Part shown: piece by piece, positions 29,342 to 36,431 of the stretch | How positions within the stretch are numbered: the stretch's first letter is position 1 | Layout of the letters: the number at the start of each line of letters is the position of its first letter | Origin: Ollibium composti | Lineage (GTDB): Bacteria; Pseudomonadota; Alphaproteobacteria; Rhizobiales; Rhizobiaceae | Assembly: GCF_004801285.1 (NCBI RefSeq) | Contig: NZ_SSNY01000007.1 | Location: 62,001 to 126,000 of the forward strand | Direction of reading: 5' to 3' | DNA length: 64,000 bases | Translations under genes and position numbers: made by a program | Notes under the pieces: generated by a model | The model's database searches: none | What the model was told of the DNA's origin: nothing | Seen by the model: only the letters and a program-made list of their open reading frames with translations

Positions 29342-30289
29342 ATGGGTCGGGCCGGCAAGCTTCTCGGCGCCGTCGTGATCCTCGGCGCCGCCGCCGCGGT
29401 CGCCGGCTGGTTCCTGTCGGCGCCCGTCAGACTGGACGCCGACACGATCGCCAAGCTGGGCGCAGGCGATGCGGCCAAGGGCAAGCGAATCTTCTTCGCC
29501 GGTGGTTGCGCCTCCTGCCACGCCGGAGCGAAAGCGGAAGGCGATGCCCGGTTCGAGCTTGCCGGCGGCGTTGAACTGAAAACGGCGTTCGGCACCTTCG
29601 TCGCTCCGAATATCTCGCAGGACACGAGGGACGGCATTGGCGCGTGGTCGATGGAGGATTTCGCCAACGCCATGCTGAAGGGCGTTTCGCCCTCCGGCGA
29701 GCATCTCTACCCGGCTTTCCCCTATGCGTCCTATGCCCGCATGAAGCCGTCGGACGTGGCCGATCTCTATGCCTTCATGAAGACGCTGCCTGCTGTTTCC
29801 GGCAAGGCACCCGGCCATCAACTATCTTTTCCCTTCAACATCCGGCGCGGCATTGGCTTGTGGAAGCTCGCCTACCTCGATGACAGGCCGGTGATCGACC
29901 TGCCGGCCGACGCCCCTGAGGCGGTCGTCGCCGGGCGCTACCTTGTGGAAGGACCGGGCCATTGCGGCGAATGCCACACGCCGCGCGAGTTTGCCGGCGG
30001 GCCGAAGAAGGCTGAATGGCTGGCCGGCGCTGTCGCCGCCGAGGGTGACGGCATTGCGCCCAACATTACTTCGGGCGAGGGCGGTATCGGCGACTGGTCG
30101 GCCGAAGACATCGCATCCTATCTTGAAAACGGGCTGACGCCCGATTTCGATTCGGTCGGGGGCGCGATGGTCGAGGTGCAGCAGAATATGGCCGAACTGC
30201 CTGCGGAGGATCGGGCGGCGATCGCCGCCTATCTGAAGGCCATCCCACCGCACCCCAACGGCTATCCGCCGCGCAAGCCGCAAGGCTGA
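29342..30289 (+). CDS. Di-haem class I c-type cytochrome
   Basis: 315 residues from ATG 29342. An uncleaved or signal-like helix is at residues 6-25 (LLGAVVILGAAAAVAGWFLS), followed by two class I cytochrome c domains: CASCH near residue 58 and CGECH near residue 208. Each has a downstream Met-containing segment (YARMKPSDVADLYAFMKTLP; EDRAAIAAYLKAIP). It resembles the cytochrome subunits of membrane dehydrogenases (alcohol/gluconate dehydrogenase type). No dehydrogenase lies beside it; it pairs with the cytochrome c' upstream. It converges on the oligopeptidase gene with a 4-bp gap. Confidence 0.87.
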   Translation: MGRAGKLLGAVVILGAAAAVAGWFLSAPVRLDADTIAKLGAGDAAKGKRIFFAGGCASCHAGAKAEGDARFELAGGVELKTAFGTFVAPNISQDTRDGIGAWSMEDFANAMLKGVSPSGEHLYPAFPYASYARMKPSDVADLYAFMKTLPAVSGKAPGHQLSFPFNIRRGIGLWKLAYLDDRPVIDLPADAPEAVVAGRYLVEGPGHCGECHTPREFAGGPKKAEWLAGAVAAEGDGIAPNITSGEGGIGDWSAEDIASYLENGLTPDFDSVGGAMVEVQQNMAELPAEDRAAIAAYLKAIPPHPNGYPPRKPQG

Positions 30290-30293
30290 GGAA

Positions 30294-32411
30294 TCAGCCC
30301 AACGGCCTGGCCTCCATGCGGCCTGTTACCTTGAGCGCGAAGGCGTAGGTGAAAGCGATTTCCTCCAGCCGCGAGAATCGGCCGGATGCGCCGGCATGGC
30401 CCGATTCCATGTTGATCTTGAACAGCACCGGATTGTCGCCCGTCTTGCGCTCGCGCAACCGCGCCACCCATTTCGCGGGCTCCCAATAGGTGACGCGCGG
30501 ATCGGTCAGGCCGGCGACGGCCAGGATAGGCGGATAGGCAAGTGCGGCCACGTTGTCATAGGGCGAATAGCCGGCGATCAGGCGGTAGTCGGCTTCCGAC
30601 TGGATCGGATTGCCCCATTCGGGCCATTCCGGCGGCGTCAGCGGCAGCGTGGCGTCCAGCATCGTCGCCAGCACGTCGACGAAGGGAACTTCCGCGACGA
30701 TGCCGCCGAAGGCCTCCGGCGCCATGTTGGCAATGGCGCCCATGAGCATGCCGCCGGCTGAGCCGCCCTGCGCCACGATCCTGTCGTGCGCCGTATAGCC
30801 GGTTCCGACGAGATGCCGGGCGGCGGCGATGAAGTCCGTGAAAGTGTTGGTTTTCCTGGATCGCTTGCCGTCTTCGTACCAGCCATAGCCCTTGTCCTTG
30901 CCGCCGCGCACATGCGCGATCGCATAGACGAAGCCGCGGTCGACCAGCGACAGGCAGTTGGTGTTGAAGGCGGCCGGGATGGTGATTCCATAGGCGCCGT
31001 AGCCGTAGAGCAGGCAGGGCGCCGAACCGTCGAGCGGCGTATCCTTGTGATAGATCAGCGAAACGGGAACCAGTTCACCGTCCTCGGCCGGCGTCATCAG
31101 CCGGCGCGTGACGTAGCGATCCGGGTCGTGCCCGGAGGGCACCTCTTGCGTCTTGAGCAGGGTGCGCTCGCGCGTGCGCATATCGTAGTCGAAGACCTGC
31201 GCCGGCGTCGTCATCGACGAATAGGTGAAGCGCATCACCTCGGTGTCGTATTCGTAGGACCCCGACAGGCCGAGCGAATAGGCTTCCTCGTCGAAGGCGA
31301 TCATGTGCTCGGCGCCGCTCGCCCTCTCTCGCACCACGATGCGCGGCAGGCCGTCCTTGCGCTCCAGCCGCACAAGATGGTCCTTGAAGCCGATGACGGA
31401 CAGGATCAGCCGGCCCGGCTCGTGCGCCACCAGTTCGCGCCAGTTGGCGCGCGCAGGATCATCGACCGGCGCCGTCATGATCTTGAAATCCTCAGCGCCA
31501 TCGGCGTTGGTCAGGATGAAGAAGACGTCGCCGCCGTCCTCAAGGTCGTATTGCAGGCCGGTTTCGCGCCCTGCCACCAGCTTCGGCTCGGCGAGCGGAT
31601 CATCCGAGCGCAGCAGCCTGTATTCCGACGTCTCGTGATCGTTGATGGCGATCAGGATCCAGCGGTTGTCGCGCGTGCCGCCGACATTCATGAAGAAGCC
31701 GGGGTCCGCTTCCTCATAGACAAGGTGATCGTCCTGCCCGGCGCTGCCCAGCCTGTGGAACAGCAGTTTCGACGGGCGGTGGTTGGCATCGAGCCGCGCA
31801 TAGAAGAACCCGTCATTGTCCTTCGCCCAGACGCCGGAGCCGCCGCTGTCGGCGACGCTGTCCGCCAGGTCCTGTCCGCTCGCCAGATCGCGCACGCGAA
31901 GCGTGAAGAATTCCGAGCCCTTGTCGTCATACGCCCAAAGCAGCCTGGCATGGTCCGACGAATGGTCGATGCCGCCGAGGCGGAAATAGGGCTTGCCGGC
32001 CGCTTCCACGTCCCCGTCGAGAAGGATGTGCTCGGTGCCGCCGTCACGGGGCGTGCGGAAATAACGCGGCTGCTCGCCGCCGAGCTTGAAGGAAGAGCCA
32101 TAGGCGTAAGGCCCGTCCTTCATCGGCACGGACGAATCGTCTTCCTTGATGCGCCCCTTCATTTCGGAAAACAGCACTTTCTGAAGATCTGCCGTATCGG
32201 CCATCATGGCGGATTGATAGGCATTCTCGGCTTCCAGATGGGCGCGGATTTCCGGATCGAGCCGGGAAGGGTCGCGAAATACGTCCTGCCAGTTGTCCGC
32301 GCGCATCCAGGCATAGTCGTCCGTTTGGGTGATACCATGGTGCGTCTGCGAAACCGGACGCTTCTGTGCCTGCGGGGCGGCTGCTTGCGGAAAGACGGAC
32401 TTGCGGGACAT
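30294..32411 (-). CDS. ptrB: Oligopeptidase B (protease II, S9A)
   Basis: 705 residues from ATG 32411. The N-terminal beta-propeller includes HHGITQTDDYAWMRADNWQD and GTEHILLDGD. The C-terminal alpha/beta-hydrolase has nucleophile S551 in GGSAGGMLMG, the Asp in LTDPRVTYWEPAKW, and the His in ESGHAGASGR. The stretch YGYGAYGITIPAAFNTNCLS is typical of the family. It cleaves short peptides after basic residues in the cytoplasm and cannot attack folded proteins. It is a single gene reading leftwards, 402 bp from mucR. Confidence 0.93.
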   Translation of the reverse strand: MSRKSVFPQAAAPQAQKRPVSQTHHGITQTDDYAWMRADNWQDVFRDPSRLDPEIRAHLEAENAYQSAMMADTADLQKVLFSEMKGRIKEDDSSVPMKDGPYAYGSSFKLGGEQPRYFRTPRDGGTEHILLDGDVEAAGKPYFRLGGIDHSSDHARLLWAYDDKGSEFFTLRVRDLASGQDLADSVADSGGSGVWAKDNDGFFYARLDANHRPSKLLFHRLGSAGQDDHLVYEEADPGFFMNVGGTRDNRWILIAINDHETSEYRLLRSDDPLAEPKLVAGRETGLQYDLEDGGDVFFILTNADGAEDFKIMTAPVDDPARANWRELVAHEPGRLILSVIGFKDHLVRLERKDGLPRIVVRERASGAEHMIAFDEEAYSLGLSGSYEYDTEVMRFTYSSMTTPAQVFDYDMRTRERTLLKTQEVPSGHDPDRYVTRRLMTPAEDGELVPVSLIYHKDTPLDGSAPCLLYGYGAYGITIPAAFNTNCLSLVDRGFVYAIAHVRGGKDKGYGWYEDGKRSRKTNTFTDFIAAARHLVGTGYTAHDRIVAQGGSAGGMLMGAIANMAPEAFGGIVAEVPFVDVLATMLDATLPLTPPEWPEWGNPIQSEADYRLIAGYSPYDNVAALAYPPILAVAGLTDPRVTYWEPAKWVARLRERKTGDNPVLFKINMESGHAGASGRFSRLEEIAFTYAFALKVTGRMEARPLG

Positions 32412-32813
32412 GGCAATTCGCTGTGCTGGTTCGGTTGAGCATCGAATGAACACGCCTCGGCGCCTTGTTCAAGGCCCGGCGTCGAAGCACAGGGCGAGTG
32501 CGACGGATTTCCAGGCATTGCCGGCTGGCGGGATCGGAGGCGGTTGTATTTGGTGACCTGCGCTCTATCACGCTGGTTGAATAAGCCGCCAAGTCGAGAC
32601 GCGGCGTTATATTAGGGAGCCAAGAACGAATACGCTTGGAAATATTGGCTATACGACCCTGTCTATAATTCTCTAGATCAATTGACTTGTCAGATCATCC
32701 GGTTCATGAAAGGGCCGTACTGTGGGTCGTAAGGCCTTTATCCTGCGACATGAAAATAGCCCGACGATGGACGAACGGGCAGAAAAACACACTCACGTTG
32801 GGACCCTATAGAG
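32412..32813. promoter_or_regulatory. Divergent regulatory region upstream of mucR
   Basis: 402 bp between ptrB and mucR. It contains an A/T-rich core (32610-32690), rare in this window, with a perfect -10-like TATAAT at 32664-32669 on the plus strand and CGTTATATTAGGG nearby. MucR/Ros proteins bind A/T-rich DNA and often autoregulate, so this is a plausible self-control region. No convincing -35 at standard spacing and no small gene were found. A promoter here would give a leader of about 140 nt. Confidence 0.45.
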
Positions 32814-33239
32814 ATGGATATCGCCGAAACACCTCCTCGAAACAGCGACATGCTGATCGAATTGACCGCCGACGTCGTGGCGGCCTATGTCAGCAACAAT
32901 CCCGTTCCGGCGGCAGAATTGCCGAACCTGATCGCCGATGTTCATGCCGCTCTGGGGCGCGTCGGCACCAGCAGCGAGCCGCCGGTGGCCGATAAGCAGA
33001 AGCCGGCCGTCAATCCGAAGCGGTCGGTGCATGACGACTATATCGTCTGTCTCGAGGACGGGAAGAAGTTCAAGTCGCTCAAGCGGCACCTGATGACTCA
33101 TTACGATATGACGCCGGACCAGTATCGCGAGAAGTGGGGCCTGGACCCGAGCTATCCGATGGTGGCGCCCAACTACGCGGCGGCCCGCTCGCAACTGGCC
33201 AAGAAGATGGGCCTGGGACGCAAGCGCAAAGGCAGATAG
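32814..33239 (+). CDS. mucR: MucR/Ros-family transcriptional regulator
   Basis: 141 residues, typical length. The prokaryotic zinc finger is [21 protein letters not shown]79, D82 (replacing the second Cys, as in many MucR proteins), H92 and H96. The flanking basic tail is [14 protein letters not shown]. The N-terminal part ([20 protein letters not shown]) is the oligomerisation region. MucR proteins are H-NS-like regulators that bind A/T-rich targets and control exopolysaccharide, motility and cell-cycle genes in rhizobia and Brucella. It ends in a strong terminator. Rhizobia have several paralogues, so equivalence to mucR itself is not certain. Confidence 0.9.
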   Translation: MDIAETPPRNSDMLIELTADVVAAYVSNNPVPAAELPNLIADVHAALGRVGTSSEPPVADKQKPAVNPKRSVHDDYIVCLEDGKKFKSLKRHLMTHYDMTPDQYREKWGLDPSYPMVAPNYAAARSQLAKKMGLGRKRKGR

Positions 33240-33281
33240 CCACGCGGTTCCGCCTGCCCGCTTGTCGGGCCTTGTTATCGA

Positions 33282-33650
33282 TCACGGCGCCTTCGGGCGC
33301 CGTTTTCGTTTGCCTGTCCATCTTCTGATCGCGCCATCCGCCCTGTTTCGGCACGAGGCGCTCCTGGCCGGGCGCCCGCACAGCCGATCGAGAACCTGCT
33401 TCAGGGCTATGTGCCGGTTGAGGTCGTAACCCCAGTGCCGACGCATCCCTTTCAGCCGTTCGCGCTCGATCAGGCGCTCGATGTGACGGATCAGCCTGGT
33501 TCGGCTTTCAGGCGATGCTGCGAAAGTATCGGCGATGTCGATGCCGCACAGCAGGCTGAGCGCCACCCGTTGTCGTGCCTGATCCTCTTCTTCGGTTTTC
33601 GTCCTGCCGAAGGCTTTCGCCTCCTCTTCCAGTCGTCCCATGCCCGCCAT
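33282..33650 (-). CDS. Small conserved-looking hypothetical protein
   Basis: 122 residues, not recognised as a named family. The sequence is strongly charged and helical: MAGMGRLEEEAKAFGRTKTE, then QARQRVALSLLCGIDIADTF, RTRLIRHIERLIERERLKGM and RRHWGYDLNRHIALKQVLDR. It ends in a very basic tail (RRWTGKRKRRPKAP). The amphipathic middle and codon pattern look like a real protein, probably cytoplasmic and possibly nucleic-acid binding. Its final codons are read through the mucR terminator hairpin on the opposite strand. It is divergent from the DnaA-like gene at 33847. No function is assigned. Confidence 0.6.
   Translation of the reverse strand: MAGMGRLEEEAKAFGRTKTEEEDQARQRVALSLLCGIDIADTFAASPESRTRLIRHIERLIERERLKGMRRHWGYDLNRHIALKQVLDRLCGRPARSASCRNRADGAIRRWTGKRKRRPKAP
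33284..33311 (+). terminator. Intrinsic terminator of mucR with UUCG tetraloop
   Basis: CGGCGCC (33285-33291), loop TTCG (33292-33295), GGCGCCG (33296-33302), extended by an A-T pair, then TTTTCGTTT. A UUCG loop on a GC stem is exceptionally stable. The hairpin DNA also encodes the C-terminus of the minus-strand gene 33282-33650. Confidence 0.9.
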
Positions 33651-33818
33651 CCCGTTCAGCCAGGCGTCAACTATCGGAGCGGTAGTGGAAGCGGGGATAT
33701 CGGCGATGCCGGAATTCCGTGGGAAGAAATAAAGCTTATTTGTAACAAAGGCTTAGAGCGCACCGCGCCGAATAAATGTTCTCTCTATGTTCACATGAAG
33801 GCTGTCAGGAAATATAAA

Positions 33819-33846
33819 GGAACTTATTCCTAATGGAGGAAGTTCC
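33819..33846 (+). promoter_or_regulatory. Hairpin burying the Shine-Dalgarno of the gafY-like gene
   Basis: GGAACTT (33819-33825) pairs perfectly with AAGTTCC (33840-33846); inside, TCC (33828-33830) pairs with GGA (33835-33837) around TAAT. The Shine-Dalgarno GGAGGA (33835-33840) lies inside the stem and the GTG start follows immediately at 33847. It could act as a translational switch or RNA thermometer. Confidence 0.6.
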
Positions 33847-34266
33847 GTGCATTCGACGCCTTCGATCCTTCGTCAAGAGCCGCCGGTTGAAAGGCTTCCC
33901 GACCGTGCTGCCCCCGATGGGTTCCATCCGACGTCCAAGCGGCGGGATGAAGTGGCGATCGAGATGTGCGAATGCCTGATCGACATCGCCGCGGCCTTCT
34001 TTTCCGTATCCAGCAAGGAACTGCGCAGCGCCGGCCGCAATTCCATGACCGCATCGCGCGTCCGCCAGATTGCCATGTATGTCGCCCATGTGGTGCTCAG
34101 GCTGACGCAGGCCGAGGTCGGCCGGGGCTTCGGTCGTGACCGCACCACGGTCGCGCACGCCTGCCAGGTGATCGAGGACATGCGCGACGACCTGGAATTC
34201 GACCGCGTCGTGCTGACGCTGGAACGGATCGCGCACGCGGCTTTCCGCAGCCGGCTGGATATCTGA
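33847..34266 (+). CDS. DnaA domain IV-like HTH protein; candidate GTA activator GafY
   Basis: 139 residues from GTG 33847. The C-terminal half is a DnaA domain IV-type helix-turn-helix: ASRVRQIAMYVAHVVLRLTQ, then VGRGFGRDRTTVAHACQVIE, close to the DnaA box-binding signature. No AAA+ ATPase domain is present, so it is not an initiator. Split homologues of the Rhodobacter GTA activator GafA occur in Caulobacter as GafY (DnaA-like DNA-binding part) and GafZ (RNA polymerase-interacting part). This gene, with the DUF6456 gene 18 bp downstream, has exactly that arrangement, in a genome with a GTA cluster 10 kb away. The family call is firm; the GafY role is inferred. Confidence 0.75.
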   Translation: MHSTPSILRQEPPVERLPDRAAPDGFHPTSKRRDEVAIEMCECLIDIAAAFFSVSSKELRSAGRNSMTASRVRQIAMYVAHVVLRLTQAEVGRGFGRDRTTVAHACQVIEDMRDDLEFDRVVLTLERIAHAAFRSRLDI

Positions 34267-34284
34267 GCCTCGGGACCTTCAATC

Positions 34285-35082
34285 ATGCAGCATGCAACTT
34301 CCACGCCGGACGCGGGCCGGCGCGTCTTGCGCTTTCTGTCACCCGGGCCGGCATCGATGCGGCCGGCGGCGAGCGGGACGAAACTGTTGCTCGAGGCCGG
34401 CGAACGCGGCGCCATCGCCGTGGCCGGCGATCTCATCGATCTTCTGGCGTCTCGCGGCGTCGTTGTGCGGGCTTCGCACACCGTCGGCCTGTCGGATGAA
34501 GGCCATGCCCTTGCCAAGCGGTTGCTGGCCATGCGCTCCGCAGAGCGGCAGCGCGATATCGGCGTCGTGGTTCTTCAAGGAGAGCCGGATGCGCCGGCTG
34601 TTCTGGCAAACCTGTCGGAATCGCCGCTGGGCCAGCTCGCCCGACGCCGTGCCAAGGACGGCACGCCGTTCCTGACACCGGAGGAGTACCGGGCCGGCGA
34701 GCGGTTGCGTGTCGACTATACGCGCGGCCGGATCATGCAGAGACTGGGTGCCAACTGGATCGCCAGCGTCTCTTCGGGTAAGCGCGGCGGTGCAGGCGGC
34801 ATGGCCGACCTGACGGACGCGGCCCTTGCCGCGCGGCAGCGGGTTGAGAAGGCCATAGCCGCGGTCGGACCCGAACTGTCAGGCGTGCTGATCGACGTCT
34901 GCTGCTTCCTGAAAGGGCTGGAACTGGTCGAAAGCGAACGTGGCTGGCCGGTCCGCTCTGCCAAGATCGTCCTCAAGACCGCGCTCGCCGCGCTCGGGCG
35001 CCACTATTGTCCGCCGAAGCAAACGAGCCGGCCGCAGACCTTGCACTGGGGAACGCCAGACTACCGGCCGACGATAGACTGA
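34285..35082 (+). CDS. DUF6456 protein; candidate GTA activator/antiterminator GafZ
   Basis: 265 residues. The C-terminal about 110 residues (FLTPEEYRAGERLRVDYTRG, LTDAALAARQRVEKAIAAVG, LSGVLIDVCCFLKGLELVES, GWPVRSAKIVLKTALAALGR) are the DUF6456 domain, which resembles the C-terminal part of GafA. The N-terminal half has a winged-helix-like stretch around DLIDLLASRGVVVRASHTVG. In Caulobacter the equivalent GafZ associates with RNA polymerase and allows read-through of terminators in the GTA cluster. It is translated from the same transcript as the DnaA-like gene. The role here is inferred from domain and synteny. Confidence 0.72.
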   Translation: MQHATSTPDAGRRVLRFLSPGPASMRPAASGTKLLLEAGERGAIAVAGDLIDLLASRGVVVRASHTVGLSDEGHALAKRLLAMRSAERQRDIGVVVLQGEPDAPAVLANLSESPLGQLARRRAKDGTPFLTPEEYRAGERLRVDYTRGRIMQRLGANWIASVSSGKRGGAGGMADLTDAALAARQRVEKAIAAVGPELSGVLIDVCCFLKGLELVESERGWPVRSAKIVLKTALAALGRHYCPPKQTSRPQTLHWGTPDYRPTID

Positions 35083-35095
35083 CGGCGGTTCGTGC

Positions 35096-35524
35096 TCAGG
35101 CAGTCTGCCGGAGTGCTGCTTCCGCGTCGCGCCGGATGCGCTTGACCATGGAGCGCAGGCCGTTGGCGCGCTGCGGTGAAAGATGTTCGTCGAGCCCGAG
35201 CGCCTTCAACGTCGCTTCGGCGTCGGTTGACAGGATCTCGCTGGCTTTTCGCCCGGAAAACAGCGCCAGCATGATGGCGACGAGACCGCGCACGATATGG
35301 GCGTCGGAATCGCCCTGGAACGTCAGCGGTGGATTGTCGCCGGAGCCGGTCTCCGTCGTCAGCCAGACCTGGCTGACGCAGCCCGGTACCTTGTTGGCCG
35401 GTGTACGCTCGGCCTCGGGGAAGGACGGCAGCGCCTCGCCGAGTTCGATCACATAGCGATAGCGGTCCTCCCAGGCATCGAGCAGGGAGAAATCGTCGTG
35501 GATCGTCTGGATCGTAATGGCCAT
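35096..35524 (-). CDS. sufE: SufE-family sulfur acceptor protein
   Basis: 142 residues. The sulfur-accepting Cys is C49 in ANKVPGCVSQVWL, the family signature, with DSDAHIVRGLVAIMLALFSG and GLDEHLSPQRANGLRSMVKR downstream. SufE takes persulfide from SufS and passes it to the SufBCD scaffold for Fe-S cluster assembly in the cytosol. It converges on the DUF6456 gene with a 13-bp gap. No suf operon is nearby, as is common for a second rhizobial SufE. Confidence 0.92.
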   Translation of the reverse strand: MAITIQTIHDDFSLLDAWEDRYRYVIELGEALPSFPEAERTPANKVPGCVSQVWLTTETGSGDNPPLTFQGDSDAHIVRGLVAIMLALFSGRKASEILSTDAEATLKALGLDEHLSPQRANGLRSMVKRIRRDAEAALRQTA

Positions 35525-35643
35525 TGCCCGGATATAGTGAGGCGGCTGCGCCGCGTCACGGAAAAAGAAAACGCCGCAGGCGCCGAGAGGGGAGGCGGCC
35601 TGCGACGGCGCTGCCCTGAAGCCAGGGCCCGCAGCGGAAATTG

Positions 35644-35970
35644 TCAGTTCTTTGCCGGTACGCTGCCGGTGACGGTTTTCGCGTCCAGCGTAGCTGCCTG
35701 TTGGGCGGTGTCGTCGTCCAGCATCTCGGCTGCGATCCGCGCCGTTTCCATGGCGCGGACGGTGATCGTGTGCATGGCGGACTTGCCTGTCGCGCAGACG
35801 TCGGGCTTGCGCTCGCAGATTGCCGCGATGTCGCCGACGGCGTCGCGGGCGGCGACCAGCGCCTGCAGCGGCCCGACGCTCGGCTGCCCGGCTTCATCCG
35901 AGCCCGTGCCCAGCGGCAGCGCCAGAAGCACCAGTGAAAACCAGAATGCGGCCCTGATCAGAAAACCCAT
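35644..35970 (-). CDS. DUF5330 small exported protein
   Basis: 108 residues. A Sec signal or anchor is at the N-terminus (MGFLIRAAFWFSLVLLALPL), followed by AGQPSVGPLQALVAARDAVG and IAAICERKPDVCATGKSAMH, with two cysteines that could form a disulfide in the periplasm. This matches the rhizobial DUF5330 family, of unknown function. It is a single gene facing left, upstream of sufE. Confidence 0.75.
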   Translation of the reverse strand: MGFLIRAAFWFSLVLLALPLGTGSDEAGQPSVGPLQALVAARDAVGDIAAICERKPDVCATGKSAMHTITVRAMETARIAAEMLDDDTAQQAATLDAKTVTGSVPAKN

Positions 35971-36431
35971 GTGACTGCCCTCTCGTTGTGACGGGACGCA
36001 CGGCTATCGGTGCGGCCTCCTGATTGGTCCCCATGATGACATGGACACACGAAAAGGCGTTTGACCGGCGCGCGACAATTTTCTTCAAATTTTATCGAAC
36101 CGGGAAACCCCGCCTTTACCCCTTTCTCGCCGATCCTTGCTCAAGGACATTTATTTACTTAAAAGTAACCATATAAGATACTGATTATATTGATAAAATT
36201 ATAGATCGCACAGTCGCGCTTGCGCATTGTCGTGGTGGCAGCGGGCAAAGGGGCGGCTAACCTGCCATTTACTATGGCGGCAATCGGTCGGGCTTTTGCC
36301 GATCGCCGTGCCGATATTTGCCGGGATGGCCGGGCTCGGTGGTCCGGCCTTATCGTTTCTTTAAAGGCTGGATGCGAGTTTCGGATTAACCAAAAGCGAT
36401 CTGCAAAGCAGACAGATGCGAGTGCGTTGCG
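35971..36431. promoter_or_regulatory. A/T-rich divergent spacer upstream of the histidine kinase
   Basis: 461 bp without a supported gene. The core (about 36085-36210) is markedly A/T-rich for this genome. It contains the inverted repeat TTACTT-AA-AAGTAA (36155-36168) and TTGATAAAATTATAG-like promoter-type sequence. It probably holds promoters for DUF5330 (left) and the kinase (right). A short open stretch at 36220-36435 has no coding character. Confidence 0.45.

Noticed and set aside
30786-32438. 550-codon open frame on the plus strand
   Set aside because: Antisense to oligopeptidase B; no ribosome binding site or domain.
33739-33749. Palindrome TTTGT-A-ACAAA upstream of the gafY-like gene as an operator
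   Set aside because: It is too short and its flanks are asymmetric, so a repressor site cannot be claimed without comparison to other genomes.
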